The position numbers were made by a program, and so were the translations under genes. The notes under the pieces are model-generated. The model had not been told where the DNA came from. It searched no databases and saw only the letters and a program-made list of their open reading frames with translations. Positions 1 to 6,129 of a DNA stretch of 13,049 bases are shown one piece after another; position 1 is the first letter of the stretch; every line of letters starts with the position of its first letter. The stretch is from Candidatus Glassiibacteriota bacterium. Its GTDB lineage: Bacteria; Gemmatimonadota; Glassbacteria; GWA2-58-10. The stretch is taken from contig JAFGTO010000241.1 of assembly GCA_016934095.1 (NCBI GenBank), positions 1 to 13,049 on the forward strand, read 5' to 3'.

Positions 1-86
1 CGTCTGAGATAGATCTCTCCCCTGCCAAGTACGAGTTCGGGCCGCTGCCGGTGCGACCCGTGCCCATCCCAGGGAAACGCGACTAA
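1..86 (+). CDS. 3' end of an unidentified + strand gene (partial)
   Basis: One frame, starting at base 3, stays open from the window edge and ends at TAA 84-86. The other two + frames hit stops within the first 12 bases. The visible tail is about 27 residues, proline-rich and basic, ending in PIPGKRD. That is too little to name a family. The GC-rich codons match the rest of the window, which supports a real gene end over chance. No clear terminator hairpin follows before the convergent methyltransferase gene. Identity unknown; it could also be a chance open stretch. Confidence 0.5.
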   Translation, partial: SEIDLSPAKYEFGPLPVRPVPIPGKRD

Positions 87-246
87 GGCTTTTCTGTTGT
101 TGACAAGAGGTCAATTATCTTTCCGCCATCAACGGGGGCGTACCCATGACCTGCTCCCCGAAGACGAGTCCAGTAATTATGAGATTTCAACATGTCCAGT
201 TTCCAGGGAGCAGACCATCTCTCTCCACTTTGTTCATTCTCTTTAT
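87..246. other. Intergenic gap between converging genes
   Basis: This 160-base gap lies between the partial gene at the left edge and the stop of the methyltransferase on the other strand. It is less GC-rich than its neighbours. The only structure seen is a weak 8-bp inverted repeat (CTGCTCCC 151-158, GGGAGCAG 206-213) with a 47-base loop and no T-run. I see no convincing terminator, RNA gene or small gene. Confidence 0.4.
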
Positions 247-1017
247 TCAATCATCCAGGTAGGTGGAGGCTCCCTTGCGGGCGAGGATGATCTGCGTGCG
301 GCCGAAAAACAGCGCGGCCGAGTGGAGCTGCCCGAGGATCTCCAGGTTCGCCCGGAGCTGGCGCGGCTCGCTTTCCCTGTGCATGGCGTGCCTGGTAAAG
401 AGGTAGCTCAGCGGCCAGAGCCAGGCCAGCATTAACGCGCTCCTGCGGATGTGGTCGGTGTAGACCTTTTCGATCAGCAGGCCGGCGGTGTGCAGGATGT
501 GTCTCAATTGCCAGAAAGTGAGCGGGTAGATGTGCTCGATGGTGCGGTCGCGCCGGAACTCGCTCGACGGCCTGACCGCCAGGGCATAGAACCCGGTCAG
601 CAGGAACCTCAGGCGGCTGGCGGTGTTGACGATGTTGGGGGTGGTGAGCACCAGGCTGCCGCCGGGACGGAGCACGCGGGCCAGCTCCCGGGCGAAGCCA
701 TACTGGAACTCCAGGTGCTCGATACCCTCGCAGCAGAGGGCCAGGTCGAAAGTATTGTCGCCGAAAGGCAGCGGCTCATCCAGGTTGCCGTACCTGCAGC
801 TCACCCCCCCGGCCTGCCCGAATAGCTCCGGGTGGATGTCCAGGGCCTCGACCCGGTGGCCCAGGCCGGCCACGGCCGCGGCCAGGGCGCCGCTGCCCGG
901 AGCGAGCTCGAGCACCCGGGCCCCTGGCGGCACCCGGGCAACCAGCCCGAGCACCTTGCGCTCCAGCCTGGAAAGTTCTCTGTTGTGGATAAACATCTTA
1001 TTATTTGATTTTTCCAT
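247..1017 (-). CDS. Class I SAM-dependent methyltransferase (Methyltransf_11 type)
   Basis: A 256-residue Rossmann-fold methyltransferase, probably cytoplasmic, transferring a methyl group from S-adenosylmethionine to an unknown substrate. Motif I is VLELAPGSG at residues 35-43. The acidic residue at the end of strand 2, which binds the ribose of SAM, is D60 in ALDIHPE. Motif IV is around residues 87-102 (DNTFDLAL, then EGIEHL). The post-motif RVLRPGGSLVLTTPN is at about 114-128. The basic and hydrophobic C-terminal part after residue 130 resembles methyltransferases found near glycan and lipid biosynthesis genes, but that link is inference. The start is uncertain: ATG at 1015-1017 has no clear ribosome site and lies inside the tail of the broken GxxExxY frame. 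ATG at 994-996 (residue 8) is a reasonable alternative and removes the overlap. Confidence 0.88.
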   Translation of the reverse strand: MEKSNNKMFIHNRELSRLERKVLGLVARVPPGARVLELAPGSGALAAAVAGLGHRVEALDIHPELFGQAGGVSCRYGNLDEPLPFGDNTFDLALCCEGIEHLEFQYGFARELARVLRPGGSLVLTTPNIVNTASRLRFLLTGFYALAVRPSSEFRRDRTIEHIYPLTFWQLRHILHTAGLLIEKVYTDHIRRSALMLAWLWPLSYLFTRHAMHRESEPRQLRANLEILGQLHSAALFFGRTQIILARKGASTYLDD

Positions 1018-1043
1018 AAAGTTTTATAGCAATATTTTGGTTA

Positions 1044-1056
1044 TAATCCACAGATT
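1044..1056. repeat. Border inverted repeat of the GxxExxY cassette, 3' side
   Basis: TAATCCACAGATT here is the exact reverse complement of AATCTGTGGATTA at 1642-1654. The two copies bracket the GxxExxY coding part, one in its 3' end and the other just upstream of its conserved N-terminus. This copy is part of a short 9-base tandem array at 1050-1076. Confidence 0.7.
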
Positions 1057-1076
1057 TCACAGATTTATCAGATTTT
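1050..1076. repeat. Three imperfect 9-base tandem repeats (ACAGATTTN type)
   Basis: The units are ACAGATTTC (1050-1058), ACAGATTTA (1059-1067) and TCAGATTTT (1068-1076). On the - strand they encode the repetitive peptide KSDKSVKSVD at the end of the GxxExxY frame. That peptide lies beyond the conserved family region, so it is probably an extension created by repeat DNA. Confidence 0.7.
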
Positions 1077-1365
1077 GAAAAAATAAAGCGTTGGTATTCA
1101 AGAGACTTTGTACCGAGGTTTAACAGCAGACCGACTTCTTTTCCGGTTACTTTCAAATAGTTGATTATCCGGGCTTCTTCAGCTCTGCCAAGCTTGGTCA
1201 ATGCCTTGAGCTCAACGATCACTGAGTTGAAGCAAACAAAGTCTGCCGGATAAACAGCCTCGAGCTGCTGTCCTTTATAATGCACCGGGAATTTTACCTC
1301 TCGCTTATAGGGGATTCCTCGTTCAGAAAATTCAAGAGCCAGTGCTTCCTGGTACACAGCTTCTA

Positions 1366-1553
1366 TTCTGGATAATTCATAAGGACTTTGACTTGTGCAG
1401 ATTAAAACGCCGGTGGGCGCGGGCTGGCAGCCTTTTTGCTTTGGCACTGGTATTCGGATAAACCGACCAGGGGGAGGAAGGCAAAAAGGATGCCAGCCCG
1501 CGCCTGACAGAGCACAGGGCTTGCTCGTTGCGAAAATTTATGAATAATCCGGG
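1366..1553. mobile_element. 188-bp MITE-like non-autonomous element with TIRs and internal hairpin
   Basis: The ends are imperfect terminal inverted repeats: CTGGATAATTCATAA at 1368-1382 and, on the other strand, CCGGATTATTCATAA at 1552-1538, matching at 13 of 15 positions. CTA is present just outside both ends (1363-1365 and 1554-1556), consistent with a 3-bp target duplication at a CTAG site. Removing one CTA plus the element restores the GxxExxY reading frame. Inside are two long inverted arms (1416-1442 and 1478-1504). No transposase fits in this length, so mobility would have to be supplied in trans. I do not assign a transposase family. The exact ends are inferred from the restored gene and could be off by a base or two. 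Confidence 0.8.
1416..1504. repeat. Large inverted repeat (27-base arms, 35-base loop) inside the element
   Basis: The arm at 1416-1442 is the reverse complement of 1478-1504 at 25 of 27 positions. Both arms contain the GC-rich core GCGCGGGCTGGCA followed by CCTTTTTGC. The 35-base loop spans 1443-1477. Such a hairpin would be stable as single-stranded DNA or RNA. It is typical of small palindromic mobile elements and could also act as a transcription end or RNA-processing site within the - strand block. Confidence 0.85.
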
Positions 1554-1641
1554 CTAGGAAACCGCAGCCGAGTTGCTTATGAACTTCCATGGCCGCACCT
1601 ATTATAGCATAAATCCTCTTGTCTTTTTTTTCTCTCTGCGT

Positions 1642-1654
1642 AATCTGTGGATTA
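1642..1654. repeat. Border inverted repeat of the GxxExxY cassette, 5' side
   Basis: AATCTGTGGATTA is a perfect 13-base inverted match to 1044-1056. It lies between the stop of the large glycosidase-like gene (1666-1668) and the first conserved GxxExxY codons. It may mark the boundary of an inserted cassette. Confidence 0.7.
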
Positions 1655-1665
1655 AATAGTTGTAG

Positions 1666-4600
1666 TCAGGGTGCCAGGGTGAAATATCTCTCGACGGCCA
1701 GGCCGCTTGCCACGTCCCGGGCCCGGATGCGCCAGCGTCCCGGGCTGTCGTTGAGCGCAGTGGTGAAAGCTGCGGTCGCGGAGCCTCTGTCGGCTGCGAG
1801 GTTGCCGCCGTAGTAGCCCAGCTTGCGGCCCGCGGGGTCAAAGACCTCGAGCACGAAGACATGGGGGCAAACCGCGATCCCTTCCGCAGTCTCCAGCGAA
1901 AGCGCCAGCTTCACCGCCTGGCCCGGGCGCACTGTTTCCGGGGCACTGATTTTCACGGCTTCCACCAGGTAGGGCAGGCAGGCCAGCAGCTTGGCTTCCC
2001 CGGTAGCGATAGTGGTATGGATGGTGGCACCGCGTCCCAGGTAGCGCCCGGCCCGGACATCGTACAGGTAGCCCGCAGCGGGCAGGGTGACATCGATGTC
2101 CTGCTCCAGGTAAGGCCCCCGATAATCTTTGAGCATGCCGACCAGGTGCCCGCCCCGGCCCAGGTCGTAGCCCACTACCCTGGCGGCCTTGAAATCGCCG
2201 CCGCCGGCCGGCCTGACAGTGATCTGCGGGCGGTAGCCGGCTTTCTCCAGCAGGGCGGCCGCCGAGGCCCGCACACCGGCCCCCAGTCCGTCCTGGCGCA
2301 GCCTGCCGTAGCCCGCCATGAAAGCGTTCAGGTACCAGGCGCTCCCCTTGCCGGCCGTATTGACGAACGCTGCCGGAAATCCGGCCCCCAGGTCGTGCCG
2401 CCGGGTCTTCGGCCCGGGCCGGACCCGCGGGTCGGCCTCGCCCAGACTCCAGCCACCGGGTCTCTCGGTGATGTTGTCGCCAGGGGCAAGGATGCGCGGC
2501 CTGGTATTGCGTAGACCGAAAAGCCCGTCCAGGGCACCCTGCTTCAGCCACCTGCAGTGGCCGTCCATCCAGGCGGCCTGCACGTCGCCGATCACCACCC
2601 CGCCCCCGGCGGCGAACCGCTCGACAGCCTTGACCCCGGCCTGCGAGAGCGCCACCGTGTTTGGCAGGACCAGTATCCCGGCCCCCGAGTTTTCCAGCCA
2701 GCCCCCATCAAGCATCTGGCAGGACATGGTGCGGTAGGGCACCGCCAGGTCCTCCAGCAGCCAGCGCCAGCTCTCGTAATTGGATTCCCAGCGCTCGAAA
2801 ACCTCGCTCGGCGCACCGTCCTCCTCCACGATCCGTCCGTCCTGGATCCAGGCTCCGTGGATGCTCGGCATTGACCAGAACAGCACCACCGGGCTGGGGC
2901 TGTAGGAGGCGCAGCTCAGCAGGCGGGCCAGTCCCCGGTGGCGGATCTCGCGGAAAAGCGCCACCATGTCCCTGCCGCTCCTGCAGAGGCGGTAGTCCGG
3001 GTCGATGGTGGAGAACTGCCAGAAAATGGCGGATCCCGCGGTGTGCCCGTAAAAGAGCCGGCCCCAGATCTCGTAAGCCAGCTTGTCGCCGGAAACCCCG
3101 TAGCCGGTGCAGCCGGTGATCTTGCCCCCGGGCCGGATGAAGTCCCGGTGGCGCTCCGGCTCCCCGTAGGGCTGGGTATGGTCGATAGTCTGGTCCAGCA
3201 GGTAGTAGTCGTACCCGTTGTGCGGCACCGTGCGCTGGGTGCCGGTCATCATCACCAGGCCTTCGGGGTCCAGCCCGCGGACCAGGCCGCGCACGTAGGC
3301 GTAGTTGCCGGCGTAGGTCAGCTCGCTGAAAGTGCGGTGGTCGGCCCAGCTCGAGTAGTTGCCCCGCGCCTGCGCCTCGAAAGTGTCATCCGGGACCACC
3401 TGTTCCCAGTCCTTGAACCTCGTTCCCCACTGGGAGTTGAGCTCTGCCAGCGACCCGTACTGCTCTTTGAGCCACTTACGGAACTCTCCCAGGCAGTAGG
3501 GGCTGAAACACAGGTCGAAAGCATCGCCGTAGTGGGTGTACGAGGGCTCCTCGTAGCAGTAGTAGCTCAAGGGGCTGAAATGCTTGAAGAGGCTGACTTT
3601 CTCGGTGATCACTTTCTTCTGTTCCGCCAGGTAGGCGGGGTCGTGCTGGCAGTGGAGGCGCTGCAGGTATTTCTTGTCCCGCGTCTCGAGGTAGAGCCGT
3701 TTCTGCTCGCGGTACGGCCTTTCGCCTTCACCGTCCAGGGATTCCTCGCTGTCCAGGCGGGTCTCGGTCTGTACATTCAGGTTGCTGCGGAAAATGAACT
3801 CCGGGTTGATCGCGGCCCAGGCGGTAACTCCCAACTCTTCCATGTAGCGGTCTAGGAAGCCCCACTCGCCGGGGATGATATCTGGCATGAAGCGGTACAT
3901 CATCACCTCGTAGTCATCCCAGGCGGCGGGCCGGTCCACGAAGAGCGCTGTCCGGGTCTGGCTTGCAGTCCGGGTGCCATCGATCACCCCGGCGCCGAGC
4001 ACGGCGCGGCGGGTCAGGCAGCCGGCGGTGGGCAGGCTGAAAGATGCTTTCCCATCGGCCCCCGGCAGCAGGGTGTCCACTGCCAGCAGGCGCCCGCGGT
4101 TATCGGTCAGGCTCAGGGCCACTGCTGCGGCCGGCCCTGCTATTTCCAGGCTGCCGGAGACCTCCCCGCCCAGGGCTACCTTGTCGGTTGCCGGCTCCAG
4201 CCGCGCCACCGAGGTCCCGGCCGGGAAATCGCGCGAGACGATGCCGAAATCCACGACAGGTCCCGCTTTGGTCATCAGCCAGAAGTTGGCGATCAGCAGG
4301 CCCGCTGGCTTGATCTCCGGGAAGACGGCTTTCAGCCGTCCCGGGCCCGTCGCGGCTATCACCGTGTCGGCCAGGGTCCTGAAGCTGCCGTCCTGCAGGA
4401 GCACGCGGACCCTGTCAGAGGGGCGGGCGCTGCGGATCTCGGCGCTGATTTCCAGGGCGCCCTTACCCTGCACGGCTTCCAGTCCGGGGTTATAGATCCC
4501 CTCGCCGGAGTCCCGGCCCGCGGCCCAGCGCACTGCGCGGCCGATCAGGGCATAGAGGTATTCCCAGTAGGGCAGGCCGTTTTTCTCCTCCAGGGGGTCC

Positions 4601-5967
4601 CGCACGCTGGGGAAAATCCCGGCATCGGCCCAGGCGAAAGCCGCCACCCGGCCCTTGCCGTAGCTGCCGAGGACCAGGATCGGGCTGCCGTCCCCGGCAG
4701 TTATCGCCACTTCGCCCCGGGCCCGGTATTCCAGGTAGCGGATGTCCCCGGTGGGTATCAGCTCCAGGGGCAGGTTGCGGGTGATATAACTCTGCGCCGG
4801 CCCGGCCCTCCAGGGGCCGCTTTTCATGGCGGCCGGCCTGACTTCCTCCTGGTCGCTCTCGCGGGGGCGGAATTTTTCGAGCTGCACCGCCCCGGCCAGG
4901 GGCGAGAGCTCCCGGAAATCATCGGCGACCTCCGTCGATGCCGTGGGCTGGATCAGCACCAGCCCGCAGCCGTCGGCCACCCGCTTCCTGAGGGCCGCTT
5001 TCAGCTCCGGCGGCATGTTCTGCCAGCCGCGCACCGGCGGCAGCACGATCACCTCGAAAGGTTTGTCGCTTTCCAGCTCGTCGGTCAGGCTGGTATATGA
5101 GATGGTGAACTTGTCGGCAACATGGTCGTAGCCCAGCGCCCGGGTGCCGTAGAAATCGCCGAACGCCCAGCGGTGAAGGCCCAGCGAGGGCTCGAAAGTT
5201 ACGGTGGCGGGCTGCAGGTCGAACCTTTGCATCAGCTCCACCATCACCCTGCCGGCCCCGGCGCGCGGGACAAACAGGCCGCGGACCGGCCCGGCGGCGT
5301 CCGGCCTCTGCCAGGCCAGGTGAGGCGAGGCCACCGAGTCGGAATAGCTGATGTCCATCCTGCCCCGCTCATCCAGCCCGGGCTGGTATTCCCAGGTGCG
5401 GACATTGTCCAGGTAGAGGGTAGCCGGCTGTACGGGACTATATTCGACGAGGGCCAGGCTGTTGAAATCCACCCCGGCAAGCTGCTCGCGCCGGAACTGC
5501 AGGCGGTTCAGGCCCTTTTTCAGGGTCTTCAGGGCTTCCCGGGAGCCCCCGAGGCTGTCGCTGAAAGCGACCAGGAGCTCCACCGGCGCCGGCGAGTAAA
5601 TGTCGGTAAAGAAAGCCTCGTAGATCTTCCAGCCCCCGCCGCCCTCGTCGCTGTACTTCTCGCGCACGATTTCTTCCATGCGCCAGAGCCCGCGGAGGTC
5701 CAGCCGCAGAGCGGACCCGGCGGAGAACTCGACCCTCAGGTTGTGCCTGCGCTGGGTGGCATAAGTGCTGTCGAGCTGCATGGACCCCGGGCCGGTCAGC
5801 TCCCAGCGGGAGAGGTCTCCGTCCTCGAACATCTGCAGCCTGCCCCAGTCGTCCTGGGCCGCTGCGGAGGAAGGGAAAAGCGCCCCAGCCGCCAGCATGA
5901 CTGTCAGCAAAACCGGGGTAACACCGGGCAAGCCGGCGGGGCGGCTGAATGCTTGCAGTTGGCTCAT
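1666..5967 (-). CDS. Large secreted GH42-like (beta-galactosidase-like) multidomain protein
   Basis: A 1433-residue exported protein, probably acting on glycans outside the cytoplasm. A signal peptide covers residues 1-37, with cleavage likely in SSAAA|QDD. A beta-rich, carbohydrate-binding-like region covers about 45-195. An alpha/beta domain resembling the glutamine-amidotransferase/ThuA fold covers about 225-345, followed by GSYGKGRVAAFAW at about 430. Ig-like strands cover about 480-680. A TIM-barrel region with GH42 character covers about 680-1010: YCYEEPSYTHYGD (E806/E807, candidate acid/base), then CFSPYCLGEFRKWLKEQYG and LNSQWGTRFKDWEQV, which closely follow GH42 spacing. A second amidotransferase-like domain at about 1070-1135 matches the GH42 trimerisation domain. 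An Ig-like domain covers about 1333-1433. GH42 enzymes are usually about 650-700 residues, so this is roughly double. The expected nucleophile position near 948-956 (KITGCTGYG) has no glutamate. The start is backed by GGAGAG five bases upstream. It may share a transcript with the upstream glycosyltransferase gene, 162 bases away. Confidence 0.82.
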   Translation of the reverse strand: MSQLQAFSRPAGLPGVTPVLLTVMLAAGALFPSSAAAQDDWGRLQMFEDGDLSRWELTGPGSMQLDSTYATQRRHNLRVEFSAGSALRLDLRGLWRMEEIVREKYSDEGGGGWKIYEAFFTDIYSPAPVELLVAFSDSLGGSREALKTLKKGLNRLQFRREQLAGVDFNSLALVEYSPVQPATLYLDNVRTWEYQPGLDERGRMDISYSDSVASPHLAWQRPDAAGPVRGLFVPRAGAGRVMVELMQRFDLQPATVTFEPSLGLHRWAFGDFYGTRALGYDHVADKFTISYTSLTDELESDKPFEVIVLPPVRGWQNMPPELKAALRKRVADGCGLVLIQPTASTEVADDFRELSPLAGAVQLEKFRPRESDQEEVRPAAMKSGPWRAGPAQSYITRNLPLELIPTGDIRYLEYRARGEVAITAGDGSPILVLGSYGKGRVAAFAWADAGIFPSVRDPLEEKNGLPYWEYLYALIGRAVRWAAGRDSGEGIYNPGLEAVQGKGALEISAEIRSARPSDRVRVLLQDGSFRTLADTVIAATGPGRLKAVFPEIKPAGLLIANFWLMTKAGPVVDFGIVSRDFPAGTSVARLEPATDKVALGGEVSGSLEIAGPAAAVALSLTDNRGRLLAVDTLLPGADGKASFSLPTAGCLTRRAVLGAGVIDGTRTASQTRTALFVDRPAAWDDYEVMMYRFMPDIIPGEWGFLDRYMEELGVTAWAAINPEFIFRSNLNVQTETRLDSEESLDGEGERPYREQKRLYLETRDKKYLQRLHCQHDPAYLAEQKKVITEKVSLFKHFSPLSYYCYEEPSYTHYGDAFDLCFSPYCLGEFRKWLKEQYGSLAELNSQWGTRFKDWEQVVPDDTFEAQARGNYSSWADHRTFSELTYAGNYAYVRGLVRGLDPEGLVMMTGTQRTVPHNGYDYYLLDQTIDHTQPYGEPERHRDFIRPGGKITGCTGYGVSGDKLAYEIWGRLFYGHTAGSAIFWQFSTIDPDYRLCRSGRDMVALFREIRHRGLARLLSCASYSPSPVVLFWSMPSIHGAWIQDGRIVEEDGAPSEVFERWESNYESWRWLLEDLAVPYRTMSCQMLDGGWLENSGAGILVLPNTVALSQAGVKAVERFAAGGGVVIGDVQAAWMDGHCRWLKQGALDGLFGLRNTRPRILAPGDNITERPGGWSLGEADPRVRPGPKTRRHDLGAGFPAAFVNTAGKGSAWYLNAFMAGYGRLRQDGLGAGVRASAAALLEKAGYRPQITVRPAGGGDFKAARVVGYDLGRGGHLVGMLKDYRGPYLEQDIDVTLPAAGYLYDVRAGRYLGRGATIHTTIATGEAKLLACLPYLVEAVKISAPETVRPGQAVKLALSLETAEGIAVCPHVFVLEVFDPAGRKLGYYGGNLAADRGSATAAFTTALNDSPGRWRIRARDVASGLAVERYFTLAP

Positions 5968-6129
5968 CGTTCTCTCCAGAGGTGTCGGTGTCCCGGCCCG
6001 GTCAGGAAGCAGGAAGGCAAGGATAAACTAAACGCTCAGCCGGCCCGGAACAACAAAATTTGCAGGCGGCGGCGGGGATGATAAAAGGTATCTGGCCGGA
6101 TGATACCGACCCGGGCCCGCTCCGGCCGG
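5968..6129. other. Intergenic gap between the glycosyltransferase and GH42-like genes
   Basis: This 162-base gap lies between two genes on the - strand. It holds the ribosome site of the GH42-like gene (GGAGAG, - strand, near 5973-5978) and a weak hairpin near the stop of the upstream gene. No small gene or promoter stands out. The spacing allows either co-transcription or a separate promoter. Confidence 0.35.
6083..6127 (-). terminator. Weak possible terminator after the glycosyltransferase-TPR gene
   Basis: On the - strand, GGCCGGA (6127-6121) can pair with TCCGGCC (6100-6094) around a 20-base GC-rich loop just after the stop codon. A short TTTT follows about nine bases later. The distance to the T-run and its short length make this a poor intrinsic terminator, so leaky or no termination is equally likely. 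Confidence 0.22.

Larger units (their letters stand above)
1001..1641 (-). pseudogene. GxxExxY family protein gene, disrupted by a 188-bp insertion
   Basis: GxxExxY proteins are small (about 125-135 residues), of uncertain function, and related to the PD-(D/E)XK nuclease fold. The 5' part reads IIGAAMEVHKQLGCGFL, ending at about 1555. The 3' part resumes at about 1363 with EAVYQEALALEFSERGIPY and continues through PADFVCFNSVIVELKAL and VGLLLNLGTKSLEYQRF. Joined, these rebuild GFLEAVYQEAL, the motif that names the family. The two halves lie in different frames, separated by 191 bases (188-bp insert plus a 3-bp duplication), so the gene is frameshifted. The intact 148-residue frame at 1447-1001 is a chimera: it starts at a GTG inside the insert and lacks the family N-terminus. 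The 5' limit is uncertain because no ATG precedes the conserved IIGAAM block after the upstream gene's stop at 1666-1668. Base composition is visibly less GC-rich than the flanking genes, which fits acquired DNA. Confidence 0.85.

Noticed and set aside
151..213. 8-bp inverted repeat between the converging genes at the left edge
   Set aside because: The stem is short, the loop is 47 bases and there is no T-run, so it is unlikely to be a terminator.
1402..1590. 62-codon - strand frame as a separate gene
   Set aside because: Its first 12 codons are the GxxExxY N-terminus and the rest is the mobile element read out of frame. It is part of the pseudogene, not an independent gene.
2938..3855. 305-codon + strand frame opposite the GH42-like gene
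   Set aside because: It is the antisense shadow of a GC-rich coding region, with valine/alanine-heavy sequence, no family motif and no ribosome site. The - strand frame has clear domain motifs throughout.
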